From NCBI GenBank assembly GCA_947846985.1, contig CANTUZ010000006.1:51926707-51990706 (forward strand): a stretch of DNA of 64,000 nucleotides. The letters are read 5' to 3'. Shown here one piece after another: positions 40,501 to 50,461 of the stretch (the stretch's first letter is position 1; the number at the start of each line of letters is the position of its first letter). Made by a program: the position numbers and the translations under genes. The notes beneath the pieces were generated by a model that worked only from the letters and a program-made list of their open reading frames with translations, ran no database searches and was not told the origin of the DNA. This stretch comes from Fratercula arctica. Its lineage: Eukaryota > Chordata > Aves > Charadriiformes > Alcidae.

Positions 40501-43500
40501 GCTGCAGTAACCCACATGCAAAATGTCCAAAAAATAACCTCCAGCAGAACCTAGCTACCCAGGGCAGCACACCCTATGTGAGCAGGCAGGGAACCATGCA
40601 TCCTTTGGAGCGGAAAGCACAAGAGATGGGATGCTGTGGCTTCTCACACGGCTAAGTGCTGGCCTTGGCACAGAAAGGACATGGACTGGCCAGAAGATGA
40701 AGAAAAGTTGACGGCCACCTCACAGCCAGGCCAATGCTGTCACTCGGGCAGAAGTACCGCAAAGGATATGAGCGTGCAAGGGAGTCGGATGCAGTTTTGG
40801 AGGCCCTTTTGCTCACAGACCTCTTGCCAAATTCTTCCTCCATGAAAATCCATGCTGACATGGAAGCACTCTCCACCACGGGCATGAGGGACAGGCGAAG
40901 GTCTTCTGCGGACAGCAGAGTTTCCAGCTCAAAATTTAAAAAATAAAGTTCCAAAAATCAAAATAAAACAACTCCCCCAACTCACCCTACAAAGAGCTGG
41001 CAGAGGAGGCCAGGGGCACCACGCCAGCGGCTCACCACTGCTTAGGGACTGACACTGCTTATTAAGTTTAGGATCCCTTCCCCAGCTCCAAACGCTTCCA
41101 GCCAGAAGGACAGTCATTGCTGGCATCAATTTCAAAAAGATCCTGCAATAAAAATAAATCACTCAGCCTTTCAGTGAGCGTCAACACGCTTCCCCATGCA
41201 CATGTGCAGGAGATGAGATCGCCAAATACCAACAGCATCTGACCCCAGCACTGGGAATTCCAGCAGTGCCCGCTTTGTTCTGCCTCCAGAGCATCGCCCT
41301 AATCACTGCCTTGTACCCAGCTTTGGAGAGCAGGTGATAATTAAGCAGGTCTGGATTAGATACCAGGCTACTGATTAGTTGGATACCAATTTTCACTTGA
41401 CAGTCAAGACCTAGGAATCACTCACCACAGCTCTGAAGTTAAAATTAGAATGGAGACCTGGAAGAGGGAGAGAGCGAGCGGCAGCGGTGGGAGGAGCAGC
41501 ACCATCCCACCACTGTACCTCAAATCGCTGGTGTCCTCCCGGCAATGGAGAACAAGTAGGTGAGATGGGGAGGGAGGGGTGGTCCCCTTGCAGGAGAAGA
41601 CCACCTTTCTGCTCTCCAGCCTGGAAGACGAGAGGTGGCTGAGAGGAGATAAGTAAAATGATCACTCAAGTGCTTTCTCCACAGGCAGAAGAAATTCAAA
41701 CTTCCAGGCACTCCAGAATTTATGGAAAGACGAGACGGAACTTCAGGCCAGGTGCTAAGCACTTACCTGAATGCACAAGTTTCACTCATGTAACTGAAAC
41801 TACTCTGAAAAGTTTTAATTTAAACTTTAGCATGCCCCTGTGGGAACACCTTTCAATTGGTAGAAAACGAGCAGCATAAATTACAAGCAAAAAATGAGTC
41901 AAAAGAAACCACACTAGTTGAATCAGTTGAGATATAAGAATATCCTCAGAGTTGTAGCAGTCACCTGGTCAGACAAAAAGTCTAACCTGTAGTTCAGCTG
42001 GGGCAAACGTGGACACAATCCAGCTGGTGAGAAGATCCACACTGCCCAGAGACAGGTACCTTTCTCACAACAGACTTGGGCAGGAGGCAACACTTTACAC
42101 ATCGCTGAAGCCCACATCCCAGCAAACTATAAACTACCACAGACCATCAGCACAGTTGTTCCCTTCCCAACACACAGGTCCCTAGAAGAATTTACAGTAC
42201 TGTTCTTGCAGCACCTCTAGAGAACTGAGAGCTCTGTCATGTTAAGACCCACACGTGTGTTTGCCCAAGAAGCTCAAAGTGTCAAGTGGACAAGACAAGG
42301 CACAGGAGCAGTGTTAACTACTTCCATTTCACAGATTAGGAACAAAAAAGACAGAGAGTAAAAAGCTGGCTCAAAACTTCACGAAAAACTTGTGCATGGC
42401 TTGATGGAGAGAGGTCTCACAGTGGCCAGAGCACTGCACTGATCTAAGGCGCTCTCCTGCTGACCAGCACACCAATCTTACATGTAAAATGCTGAATAAA
42501 AAGACTTAAGCTGTAGATTAAAAAAAAAGAAAAAAAAAATCCTTCCTTCTCTAATGAGGGCAAGGTTAGCAGGCTAAGGGTAGTTCCACAGTTCACAGCG
42601 AGGCACATCCACACAAGCTATCTCAGCCCCAAGAATAGTGTACCACATCTATGCACCGTCTATACTTTCACTGTCAGTCTGGTTAGCTCCTCCATGTCTC
42701 CAGCTCTGGGGTTAGCAATACACAAAGCTAACAAAGGCACAAATATCTGCACCTGTATCACTGCTCTGCACCACTGCGCTCAGGATGGATTCTCTATTTG
42801 CAGCTGTAGCCCACTACATGCTGCGTAGACCAGGCAACAAAACCCTCCAGCCTTCCTACTGCTCACAGCTCCTCTCCCCAGGATCGGATGCATGAAGTCT
42901 TCTCATTTTCTTCCTTCCCACCTAGAAGTGACACCATTCTGGGGTCTTCTTAATCTGGAGCCAAGCACTTTGACTAGGATTAGCTCCTGGCATAGCCCAA
43001 CAACTCCACAGCCACCCAGGGGAACCTCCGTTCACATTTCCAATGGGATGTAAACACTGAAGCTGCTCCATCACCGCCCTGATTCTCAAAGCAAACAAAT
43101 ATTAACAAGATAAACAAAAGAATGAAAAATCCCACACACCAAGACTGCGGCTGCAATACTGCCTTGGGGATGGGGTGAGCTGAAGGGAATGCCAGGCTGG
43201 AGATCCACAGCCTGGAAAGAGGAGGAAGAGGGAGAAACAGAATCAGTCTGGGCAACAAACGTGAGAGGAAGCACTGGACCACGTCTTGCTCCAGCTGACC
43301 CTGGAAGGTGAGATGTCTCTGTTCCCAATAAGAGATGAGAGAACTTAGTCTTATGCCACAAGGATCCTGCAAAAGGTCCGATTGCTGATGAAAAGCACGA
43401 GCCATCGGATCTGCAGGTCTCCTCTTCGTTGATTGGCTGCCATAAGGCCATCCACTGTTAATAGCTTGTCTCTTTCATGAAGGGGCTTTACCCTGAGTGC

Positions 43501-46484
43501 TGCTTCTGGACACTGCCCAACCGACCAAAACCAGCCCAGCTCAGAAACTGTCAGCACGAGCCCTGCCATCCCCCATGCTGGGCAGAGGGCATCATGAGGG
43601 CCGGGGCTGAGAGGGATACACATGTGAGAGGGCAACGCTCTTCCTTGGCACACAGCTTCTAAATACAGCTATCGTTAATCTGCTCCCAATTTTCACTAAT
43701 TGCCCATGCATTTACAAGCAGTCAAGCAGCTGAGGCGCCTCCTGCCCTTCTGTCCCTGTCTTTCCCTGCAGGCTTGCCGTCTCCTGGATGCCAATTACCA
43801 GGGATCATGAAATATTTCAGTTGGACTTGGTGATCTTAAAGCTCTTTTCCAACCTAAATGATTCTATGATTCTATTTTGAGTGGTGCTGGGGCCCCCAGG
43901 GCTACTCAGAGGTGAGGCTGCAGCTGCAGATGGACTGCTCTGGCTGTTCCCCCCCATGCTCCAGCCAACCACCACCATGTTCTTCAGCTCTCTGGAAAGG
44001 AGCAAAGACAGTCTTCCTGATGGGGCATCCATAGGGGCACCACAAGAGGCTTTCTCCCCTCTGTTCCACAGAGGGCCTCATCACATGCTGCTCCAACTGC
44101 AGAACTCATCACGCAGGACTTCACCCAGGACCAGGCTGCCCATATGCAGCCTCCGACCCCTCTGGGCTGCACCTGCCCTTCCAGAGAGGTTCATTCTTCC
44201 CAGAAGAATTAGCTGAACTGGTCCCAACAAAAATCTCATCCCATGCATTTCTGACGCAACTAAACTCGCTGCGTCTTCCCGAGTGATTTTCCCCTCTCCC
44301 TGCTCGCATCCACAACTCCCTATGCTGCTTCATCATTGAGTTTCATTAATCTACCATCTGCCTCCTCTTGTGGAGCCTTACAGAAACAGAGGATGAAAAG
44401 GCACAGCACAGAACTTTGCTGCCACCAGACCCCTCTTCCCAACGCGAGACACTGCTATTTATTACTAAACTTTGTTTATAGTTATGCAGACACTCTCCCA
44501 CCCACATGGCAATGTTTCATTCAAGACAAGTTTGAATTCACTTCAAGAACAACATTTCAAAGGATCCCAAAGCATTTGTTTACAAACAGCATGCACAGAG
44601 AATTTGCTTCTCCCATCAATGAACATGGTCCCCTCTGAGACACGGAGAGGCAGCTGTTTCGTAGCACCCAACACGACTCAACAGCTGAGGGACAGGAAAT
44701 GATCCGCAGACAACTGATATTGCTGAGGAAGTTTATGGAAAATGAGGGCTGGAGACTTCTATTTGCCTGGAAAGAACGGGGAAGCTTCTGAGCACTCAAG
44801 CTCTCCACTGGATCAGGAGGAATTTAGGGAGGCGAAACGTCCCAGACTGTGGTCAAAGGAGTGACTCCAAATTTCAAGTCTCGTCTGAAAGCTGGCACCT
44901 CCTGAGCTAACGGGAACCTGGGCACTGGGATAATTTGGCTGCAGAGGGGAGAGCACCTCCTGCCGAGGCAGCCACACCGATCTCCATCCAAGCCCCTAAC
45001 AGGCCCAGCCCTGTTCAACGTAGGGTATGAGCCAAGATCACAGCCTAGGGAGGCATCTGGTGCAATAAGAAGACACTAGGAAGACTATAAAACTTAAAAG
45101 CTTTTTGCAGTCCCAGCCTCCATACACAAGACTTACTGTAAACACAAAGATTTAGAGGGGGGAAAAGAACCCAGAGGAAGGAGACTCATGCAACTCTTTC
45201 AAATACCAAAGGGCTAGGAATGGTAACGGGTCCCATGCTGTGGAAGCCAAGAGAAGCTACATTCCCAGGATGGAAACAGAGGTCCTCAAAAAGGCTAGAG
45301 GAGAGTCAGATGTAGGAAGACTCTGGACAAAACAGAGGGAGGAAAAAGGGTCTCACAGGGAGTTGGCCTCATGTGATACTTGCTCCCCAGAACAGTCACC
45401 GACTCTATGAAGGCAGGAGACAGCAGAGGCCCCCCAGAAAAATAGTCAGTACAACCATCCAAACAAGGGACAGAATATACCTCCTCGTCTCCAAACGTGA
45501 TGGAAGGAACCAAAGGGTAACACAAAAGAAGCGATGAAAATACCGGTGCTGGGAGAGAGCTACCCTACAGGAGATGGGATGCGAGGCTGGGCTCCACCTC
45601 TCCTCTATACAAACCCGCGCCCACCCAGAGAGCGGGCATGGGACATCTTACCCTGAGGATGGGACACGCAGGGGGGTACAGCAGATCTGGTGCACGGCCC
45701 TGGCTCAGAGATGGGCAGCACATGGAGAGCTCTCACTCCTTCTCCACCAAGGCAGAGGAGGAGAACGTGGGTCCTCATTACCCATTCTTCCCGAAAACGG
45801 GATGCAGAGGACAAAGCTGCCAAAATGGATGGCCCTCCCCAAAATGGATGGTAGGAGAACTAAACTGTCCCCAGACCCAGTCCCTGGGAAGGGCTGGTGG
45901 AGGGGGCTGTGCCCCCGCACCCTCCTGGCGGGGGGAACCCGGGGCATCCTCCCCAGGCAACCCCATGGGGGATGCCCAGGCCCTTTAGGTGGGAGGTGAC
46001 AATCCCGAGGAGGACAGGCGGGGGTCGCCCGCCCCCCCAGGGCGGCTGCGCCGGGAGATGCCCCTGGGGCCGGGCGCTGCCCGAAGATGGCGCACGGGGG
46101 AGGGGGTGGTGACCCTCGGGCGAGGGGGTGGTCCCCTTCGGGGGCGGAGGGGCCGCCAGCCCCGGTCCAGGCGCTGTGCGGGGCGGCTGTCCCCATCCCG
46201 GCCCCCCCGCGGGGACTCCGCGGCAACCCGCTCCCCGCGCGGGGACACGGGGGGCTCCCCTCGCCCCCCTGCACCCCCCACCCCGGCCCCGCGGCGGCGG
46301 GCCGGGTCCGCGCTCACCCGAAGTCGTCGTCCATGGACTTGAAGTAGAACTTGTAGTTGGGGCGGTTGAGGAGGCCCTTGAAGTCGCCGAGGGTGACGCG
46401 CTCGGCCGGGATCGGCAGCTTCACCAGATACGGCGTCTCCTGCTCGTCCAGGTGGTAAATGATCTTCGTCTCGGCCGCCGCCAT
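13160..46484 (-). CDS. DVL3: DVL3, Dishevelled segment polarity protein 3, complete (15 coding exons)
   Basis: Cytoplasmic scaffold that relays Frizzled/LRP signals to the beta-catenin and planar-polarity Wnt branches. Fifteen exons join in frame to 2139 nt, 712 residues plus TGA; human DVL3 has 716. Every intron is GT-AG. The DIX polymerisation domain covers about residues 1-85. A Ser-rich region follows, then a basic patch [11 protein letters not shown] near 220. The PDZ domain spans about 247-337, with the peptide-binding loop FLGISIVG. The DEP domain (about 405-500) binds Frizzled and membrane. A His/Ser/Pro-rich tail ends in FFVDVM, which in the family folds back onto the PDZ. The tail sequence ([18 protein letters not shown]) matches DVL3 rather than DVL1 or DVL2. 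The start ATG sits in a good Kozak context (GCCATGG). The product starts MAAAETK where human has MGETK. Confidence 0.97.
13849..14061 (-). CDS. DVL3: DVL3 exon 14
   Basis: Residues 501-572: [19 protein letters not shown], then a Pro/His/Tyr-rich stretch with [18 protein letters not shown] and a Gly/Ser-rich end. This proline-rich tail segment identifies the paralogue as DVL3. Acceptor TTGCAG|ACATGG, donor GCGAAG|GTGAGT. Confidence 0.97.
14680..14847 (-). CDS. DVL3: DVL3 exon 13
   Basis: Residues 445-501, the rest of the DEP domain: [39 protein letters not shown] and [14 protein letters not shown]. Acceptor GGCAG|GTTCAG, donor GTGGAA|GTATGG. The split codon restores Asn, as in human. Confidence 0.97.
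15100..15231 (-). CDS. DVL3: DVL3 exon 12
   Basis: Residues 401-445, the start of the DEP domain: [12 protein letters not shown] and [19 protein letters not shown]. Acceptor CCACAG|GCCTCG, donor TTCATTG|GTAAGA; the next Gly codon is completed by exon 13. Confidence 0.97.
16070..16219 (-). CDS. DVL3: DVL3 exon 11
   Basis: Residues 351-401, the linker [20 protein letters not shown] followed by a Ser/Thr-rich stretch ([18 protein letters not shown]) typical of DVL3. Acceptor ACTGCAG|GTGAGC, donor ACCGAAC|GTAAGT. Confidence 0.96.
16752..16819 (-). CDS. DVL3: DVL3 exon 10
   Basis: Residues 328-351: [18 protein letters not shown], the last PDZ strand and the start of the PDZ-DEP linker. Acceptor TTGCAG|GCCCAT, donor CCCAGGA|GTAAGT. 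Confidence 0.96.
17249..17325 (-). CDS. DVL3: DVL3 exon 9
   Basis: Residues 303-328: [20 protein letters not shown], the alpha-B helix of the PDZ domain that lines the peptide groove. Acceptor TTTGCAG|GTAAAT, donor GCCAGG|GTAAGT. Confidence 0.97.
17523..17662 (-). CDS. DVL3: DVL3 exon 8
   Basis: Residues 256-302, the core of the PDZ domain, with the carboxylate-binding loop and beta-B ([15 protein letters not shown]) and [20 protein letters not shown]. Acceptor CCTGCAG|AGAAAT, donor TTGCAG|GTACTT. Confidence 0.98.
17957..18026 (-). CDS. DVL3: DVL3 exon 7
   Basis: Residues 233-256: [20 protein letters not shown], the conserved entry into the PDZ domain and its first beta strand. Acceptor GTTGCAG|TCATCG, donor AACATGG|GTGAGT. 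Confidence 0.97.
18424..18517 (-). CDS. DVL3: DVL3 exon 6
   Basis: Residues 201-232: [12 protein letters not shown] followed by the basic run [11 protein letters not shown], the conserved basic region before the PDZ domain. Acceptor CCTCTAG|GTTTAG, donor GAGCGG|GTACCC, so the intron begins GTAC rather than GTRAG. Confidence 0.96.
18787..18922 (-). CDS. DVL3: DVL3 exon 5
   Basis: Residues 156-201. It carries [20 protein letters not shown], a Ser/Thr and acidic cluster that is a phosphorylated region in the family. Acceptor TTCATAG|CACCCAG, donor ACCAGCAG|GTAAGA. Confidence 0.96.
19520..19626 (-). CDS. DVL3: DVL3 exon 4
   Basis: Residues 120-156: Asn/Gly/Ser-rich, then [16 protein letters not shown] and [12 protein letters not shown]. 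This is part of the linker between DIX and PDZ. Acceptor GTCACAG|CCCTAAC, donor GAGCATG|GTGAGT. Confidence 0.96.
20034..20155 (-). CDS. DVL3: DVL3 exon 3
   Basis: Residues 80-120, starting [10 protein letters not shown] and including [15 protein letters not shown], a block conserved in vertebrate DVL proteins. Acceptor CCTCCAG|CTGGTG, donor TTTCCA|GTAAGT. The final His codon is split with exon 4. Confidence 0.96.
21185..23350 (+). pseudogene. CR1 reverse transcriptase, broken
   Basis: Compared with the open copy at 1061-3313, a conserved Trp codon has become TGA at 21460-21462. A conserved Ser codon has become TAA at 22174-22176. A one-base loss near 22,325 shifts the frame (GGGTTAGATG read as GGGTAGATG). 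A further indel near 23,070-23,130 shifts the frame again before the C-terminal block. The FADD catalytic box is still present in the third segment. The element is dead. Confidence 0.9.
21185..23405 (+). mobile_element. CR1 LINE, decayed, antisense in DVL3 intron 2
   Basis: Closely related to the CR1 at 981-3310. It begins within about 130 bases of the same 5' truncation point, just after the endonuclease end, and runs to the CR1 3' tail (AGGTCCCTTCCAATCC, then TTCTGTGA units). The two copies align by eye over almost their whole length, so they belong to the same or a close subfamily. Confidence 0.95.
23992..24643 (+). mobile_element. solo LTR of an avian endogenous retrovirus, antisense in DVL3 intron 2
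   Basis: A block of about 650 bp starting TGTCCTGGG and ending AATTGTCA, so bounded by TG...CA, with a poly(A)-type ATTAAA near 24,529 in its 3' part. The composition (a GC-moderate body, then a T-rich stretch before the end) looks like an avian ERV LTR that I recall as common in bird introns, probably ERVL-like. No internal retroviral genes follow, so it is a solo LTR. I could not see a clear target-site duplication, so the exact ends are uncertain. Confidence 0.55.
26734..26803 (-). CDS. DVL3: DVL3 exon 2
   Basis: Residues 56-79, the end of DIX, with [18 protein letters not shown], nearly invariant in the Dishevelled family. Acceptor CTCTGCAG|GGTGG, donor TCGTGG|GTAAGC. It is separated from exon 1 by 19.5 kb. 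Confidence 0.97.
29600..30450. promoter_or_regulatory. CpG-rich block inside DVL3 intron 1
   Basis: GC and CpG rise sharply over about 850 bases relative to the AT-richer intron on both sides (27.0-27.8 kb and 30.8-31.2 kb). It includes a purine-rich run near 29,820-29,860 (GGAGG repeats) and a YY1-like ACATGGCCGAGAATGG near 29,620. It could be an alternative promoter or an enhancer. No matching splice donor or transcript is proven. Confidence 0.4.
43820..43876 (+). mobile_element. CR1 3' tail fragment
   Basis: Only the last 57 bases or so of a CR1 element: GTTGGACTTGGTGATCTTAA, CTCTTTTCCAACC, then two ATTCTATG units. An extremely 5'-truncated insertion, common for CR1. Confidence 0.85.
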
Positions 46485-46960
46485 GGCGCCCCTGCCCGGC
46501 CGCCAGGCCTCCGCCCGCTCCGCCTCGGCCCCGCCGCCCCCAGCCCGGCGCGGCCCGCCGCCCCCAGCCGCCGCCTCGGCCTCGGCCGCGGCCCCGGCCC
46601 GCGCCCCAGCTGCGGCCTCCGCGCCCCCCGGCCCCCCGCGCCCCTTGTTCTGCGGGTCCCAGCGCCGCCCGCCTCCAGAGCGCAAGCTCGGGCTCCGGCG
46701 GCTCCGCCCCGCCCGCCCCCCGCCCCGGCTCCACCGGAACCGGAACCGGCGCCCCGCGGGGGCCGCACCGCCCACCCGGCCCGAGCCCGGGCCCGCAGCT
46801 GGAGCAGAGCGCCCAGCGGGCAGTCCGTGAGGGGCGCGGGCCGGCACCTCCTCGACCCCCACCCCGCCGCTGCCCGGGCCGCTCCCTGCCCCCCCGAGCG
46901 GTATCCCGCACTGGGGGGAGACCCCTGACCCCTCCCGGGACTGCCCCTCGTCCCCCCCTG
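45900..46960. promoter_or_regulatory. DVL3: DVL3 CpG-island promoter
   Basis: A dense CpG island covering exon 1, the start of intron 1 and at least 450 bases upstream of the ATG. It has many GC boxes (CCGCCCC), tandem ETS-like cores (CCGGAACCGGAACCGG, 46734-46749) and no TATA box. A YY1-type AAGATGGCG lies in the first intron at 46084-46092. The transcription start probably lies between about 46,550 and 46,850. Confidence 0.85.
46318..46484 (-). CDS. DVL3: DVL3 exon 1 (coding part)
   Basis: Residues 1-56, the first two thirds of the DIX domain, including [18 protein letters not shown] and KSMDDDFG. The donor is TTCGG|GTGAGC and the last codon is split after two bases. ATG at 46484 is chosen because family homology starts directly after it. 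The frame stays open upstream to another ATG at 46862, but that stretch is low-complexity Ala/Gly/Arg and looks like a translated 5'UTR. Confidence 0.97.
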
Positions 46961-49900
46961 CCCACGCACAGCCCCGCCAGCTGCGGAAGGGTTTAGATTT
47001 TCACTTTACATCCACGTCCCCTCACGTACAGCCTGGTACCCCCCATGCACCCACGTTCTCCTATCTGGCGTGCGCCCATACACCCCTCACAGGCCCCCCC
47101 TTCCATCCCCTCTCGCACCCACCAGTGCTGCTTCACACACACACCATTCCTGTGCCACGTATGTTCCTGTGTCCCGCAACCTCCACTGCTTCTCATTTAC
47201 ACACCCCAGGCCTCCCCTCCATCTCTGCAGCCCTGGCCCTTTCCCACGCACCTCCAGCCTTCCCCACACTCACACGACTACGTGCCCCTCATGTACAGCT
47301 CACAGAGCACGAGGCATATCGGGCTCTACCCTGTCCTCCCACATCCAGACCCCTTTGAACTCCCCATGCTCTGTCCCTGACGGCCACCCCACACAGGGAC
47401 TCTGCTGCACAGGAGGAGCACGGTCCCTCCCACCCCAGTTCCTCTCCAGCTGTGTCTTCCCTCCAAAACCCTTGTCACTATCCAACAACTATCCCTGATA
47501 CTCAGGCAGGGGACACCACAGTGTCCCTTCCAGTTCCCCAACCTCACTTCCTCACCAAGCAGACTCTTCATGAGCATCCTTCTTTCCACACACTGTGGCC
47601 TCTTCAACTGCACACATACCGGCTCCAACAGAACCCCTCGGCTCTGTGGTTTCTTCCCCATCCTCTCTCTCCTACAGTCACCATCACCGTGACCCCAGTC
47701 CCTAGGACTTGCCTCTGTGCAGCAGCAGTCTTGGGGTGGCCAGCTTCCCCTCTGGACACCTTGCCAGCACCCACAGGGTGCTGAGGAACCGTCTCCATCA
47801 GCCGTTTCTCAGAGCTGTGGCCGAGAGCAAAGCTGGAGTGGATGGAGCTTGGGGAACACCCACCACCAGGAAGGGAAAGAACTGCCTTGTGCTGTCCTGG
47901 ATTAGAAGGAACAAATCCAGAGGAAGAACCACGCCGTGGGCCCGCACAGGGCGTGAGATCAGATCACCAGCCCTCAGCGCCAGACTCACCTGCCACAGGA
48001 AGAGGAACCAGAGAGATCTGACAGGGAGCAGAGCCAAGCTCCTCCAGCTGGCAGGAGCTAAATAGCCTCCTCATGCATGAAAGAGTCCTGTGGGCATTGC
48101 TAGCAATTATCTGGGCAGCACTGCTAGACTGGGTGAAGAATCTGACATTAAATTAAAGGAAAAAAAATAAAAATCAAGGGAAGACCTCGGGTAAGCAGAA
48201 GTTGCAGGAGGCGTGAGGCTTTCCCGTGTTTCCACATCAGCTCTTGGAAGACTGTCACTTCCTCATGCTCGGAGCTCTGTGGTAAAAGCCGGCGTACCTG
48301 GAAAGAAGAATCCAGGTCAGGAATATAAAAGTTTTGTCTAAGGTGCTGCTTATTGTGTCAACCCTGACAGAGCTCATCTTAAAGTCTTTTTGCAACACCT
48401 CCCTGCCCAAAAAGTTGGGCCCATGTGAAAGAATTACCGCCTCTCCCTGACAGGGCCACTCTCTTGCCCACCTCCCAGCACAGCTGTGGATCCCTTGCAG
48501 CCTGTATTGTACACATTAGGCACCTTTGATACCCAAAGGGCAATTTTCTCAGGCGCTGAGCTCCCAAGGGAGCACGGGCAGCCCAGAGGAAGGGTGCCAC
48601 ACGCCACCAGGGTGGCAGTGGACAAAATCTCATTGGTACAGCTGCCTTTTTGTTTAAAACAGGCCAAGTGATTGGATAGAAAAATCGATAGCAGAATCTA
48701 TCGATAGAAATCGATAGATTGATCTGACTGCTCGCAGAGTCTCGTGAAGTATGACTCTTAATGAACGGAGCAGCTTAAGAACACAGAGCCAAGGAAATTA
48801 GCAGTAGGGAATTGTGCTGAGCACTGCAGGTCCACAGGAAATTGTTTCTGAACAGCCTATTGGCTTATGTCTACATTTAGAATTGCAATATGATAGCATT
48901 GCTTCTCCTTACAGAGTAAATGGGCTCCAGGCATTTTAGTGCATCTTGGAACAGCCCAAAGCAGAGGTGCATGTACTTGAGTCCCATCACTTACATCTTT
49001 AAGCAACACAAAACTATTATCTTTTTCTAGAAGGTGCACTATTATTAACTGAAGTTATGGGTTTGATACAGGAACACCGGGCGACATCCATCCATCCATC
49101 CATGTCAGATGGGATGTCAGACAAGGTGACTATTATGGCCTCAGAAAAGTCACAAATACTTCCTGCTTACATTGCTCAAAAAGATGGATAGCAACAATTG
49201 CACAATCGAGGTTGCTCTCAAAGGCATTTCTAGTCTCCCAACCAAATATAAATCTTGACTGAAAGCAATAGAAAGCATGACGCCCACCCTATACTTCAGC
49301 AATACAACTAATGCTCCTTTAACAAGTCCACACTTACCTGCCCATCGGGGTGCTGCGCCTGGCCAGAACTCCACCTTGGAGAACACCAAGTCTCCTATTT
49401 TTTCTCCTTTTTGCCACTCTGTTCTCAGCACCTGTAAAACCACCCCAAAACACACACCGCCAAAGCCTGAAGGATATTTGGCCATAGAGCAACATTCTCC
49501 CCTTGGATCTCAACCCCTGGGTAAGAACAGTTCGCACCATGAAGTCGGCTACTATGGAGCAAAGAAGGAATGTGGAAAGAATGAAAGATTCTTTGTGCCA
49601 AGTAACAATTCCACAAGAGCCCCTGGCAAAACCGAGCCAATGTTAAACCTATTGTTAAAGCCATCTTTACATTGTAAAAGGAAAAAAAAAATACTTAAGA
49701 TGTCCAAGGAAATTTTAAAATTACCAAGACTTGCAACTGTTTCATAAATGGTTTTACGAGACCTGTAGCTGTACATCCCCCTCTCTGCCAGTTCTTACTC
49801 CCCAACATCAGGGGGGCAAGATGCAGTACCTAACAGCCAACACTCCCACTAATTCTCATCATGGCAAAGGACAACAGCTTTCATAGGATTTAAGGTTCAT

Positions 49901-50461
49901 CTTTGCAATCTAATTCTGTACAAAACCAAACCTCACCCATTTCAGGATTCTAAGTTCAGAAGTTTTAATAAACTGCTCTCCACTCGTCAACAGCGAGGGC
50001 GCGAGTTACCACTGAACATTTATACCAATTCAGTGGCATGCTGATTTCCTACCTGCCTATTATGTGCTTAAAATCTCTTGAGGGAAAAGTAGCGCTGAGT
50101 TATTTAGCTTTAAGCCCTGCTCAGGCATGTGCCACTACTGGAGACATACAATTCAAAGTCAAACAAAGCAAACAAGCCAGTAACACCAGGATAAGTTTTT
50201 ATTTGCTCCCTGAATTAAATATTGGCAGATACAGAAAATTCAGATACCAACTATTTCCCCAACATTTACAAGACTGAGTTTGCAATGTCAGAAAGCAAGC
50301 ACGTTTATGCGCAATCTTGGCAACTGATAGTGTGAGTGCACAAGATCGCCCTGCCTGAACATCAGTGTTGAAGAGGCAGTATCCCTGGTCTCCAGCACCC
50401 AACGCTTTCCCCTCACTGACAATTCTGGCACCGTGGAACGGCCAAGTAAATATCCTGAGTG
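46961..50461. other. intergenic spacer between EIF2B5 and DVL3
   Basis: About 3.5 kb. The first 700 bases (47,020-47,700) are strikingly C-rich and G-poor on the plus strand. A cluster of ATCGATAG palindromic units lies at 48684-48717. A short TCCA tract occurs near 49,087. I see no gene, and the several open frames have no recognisable product. Confidence 0.7.
48684..48717. repeat. cluster of three ATCGATAG units with an 8-bp inverted repeat
   Basis: ATCGATAG at 48684-48691 and CTATCGAT at 48698-48705 form 8-bp arms around a 6-base loop. The second arm is part of the perfect palindrome CTATCGATAG (48698-48707). A third ATCGATAG follows at 48710-48717. Confidence 0.85.

Larger units (their letters stand above)
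26804..46317 (-). other. DVL3: DVL3 intron 1 (19.5 kb)
   Basis: The intron runs from the donor beside exon 1 to the acceptor at 26,804. It contains a CpG-rich block (29,600-30,450), a short CR1 tail (43820-43876) and scattered A-rich tracts, for example 13 A/G bases near 42,520. Otherwise it looks unique. I found no splice-flanked conserved coding block and no RNA gene on either strand. First introns of this size often hold enhancers, but nothing here proves one. Confidence 0.8.

Noticed and set aside
46128..46928. Plus-strand open frame of 266 codons over DVL3 exon 1
   Set aside because: Antisense shadow of the DVL3 CpG island; Pro/Ala/Arg repeats only.
49084..49103. TCCA tetranucleotide tract as a satellite or CRISPR-like repeat
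   Set aside because: Only about four short units without spacers; an ordinary microsatellite seed.
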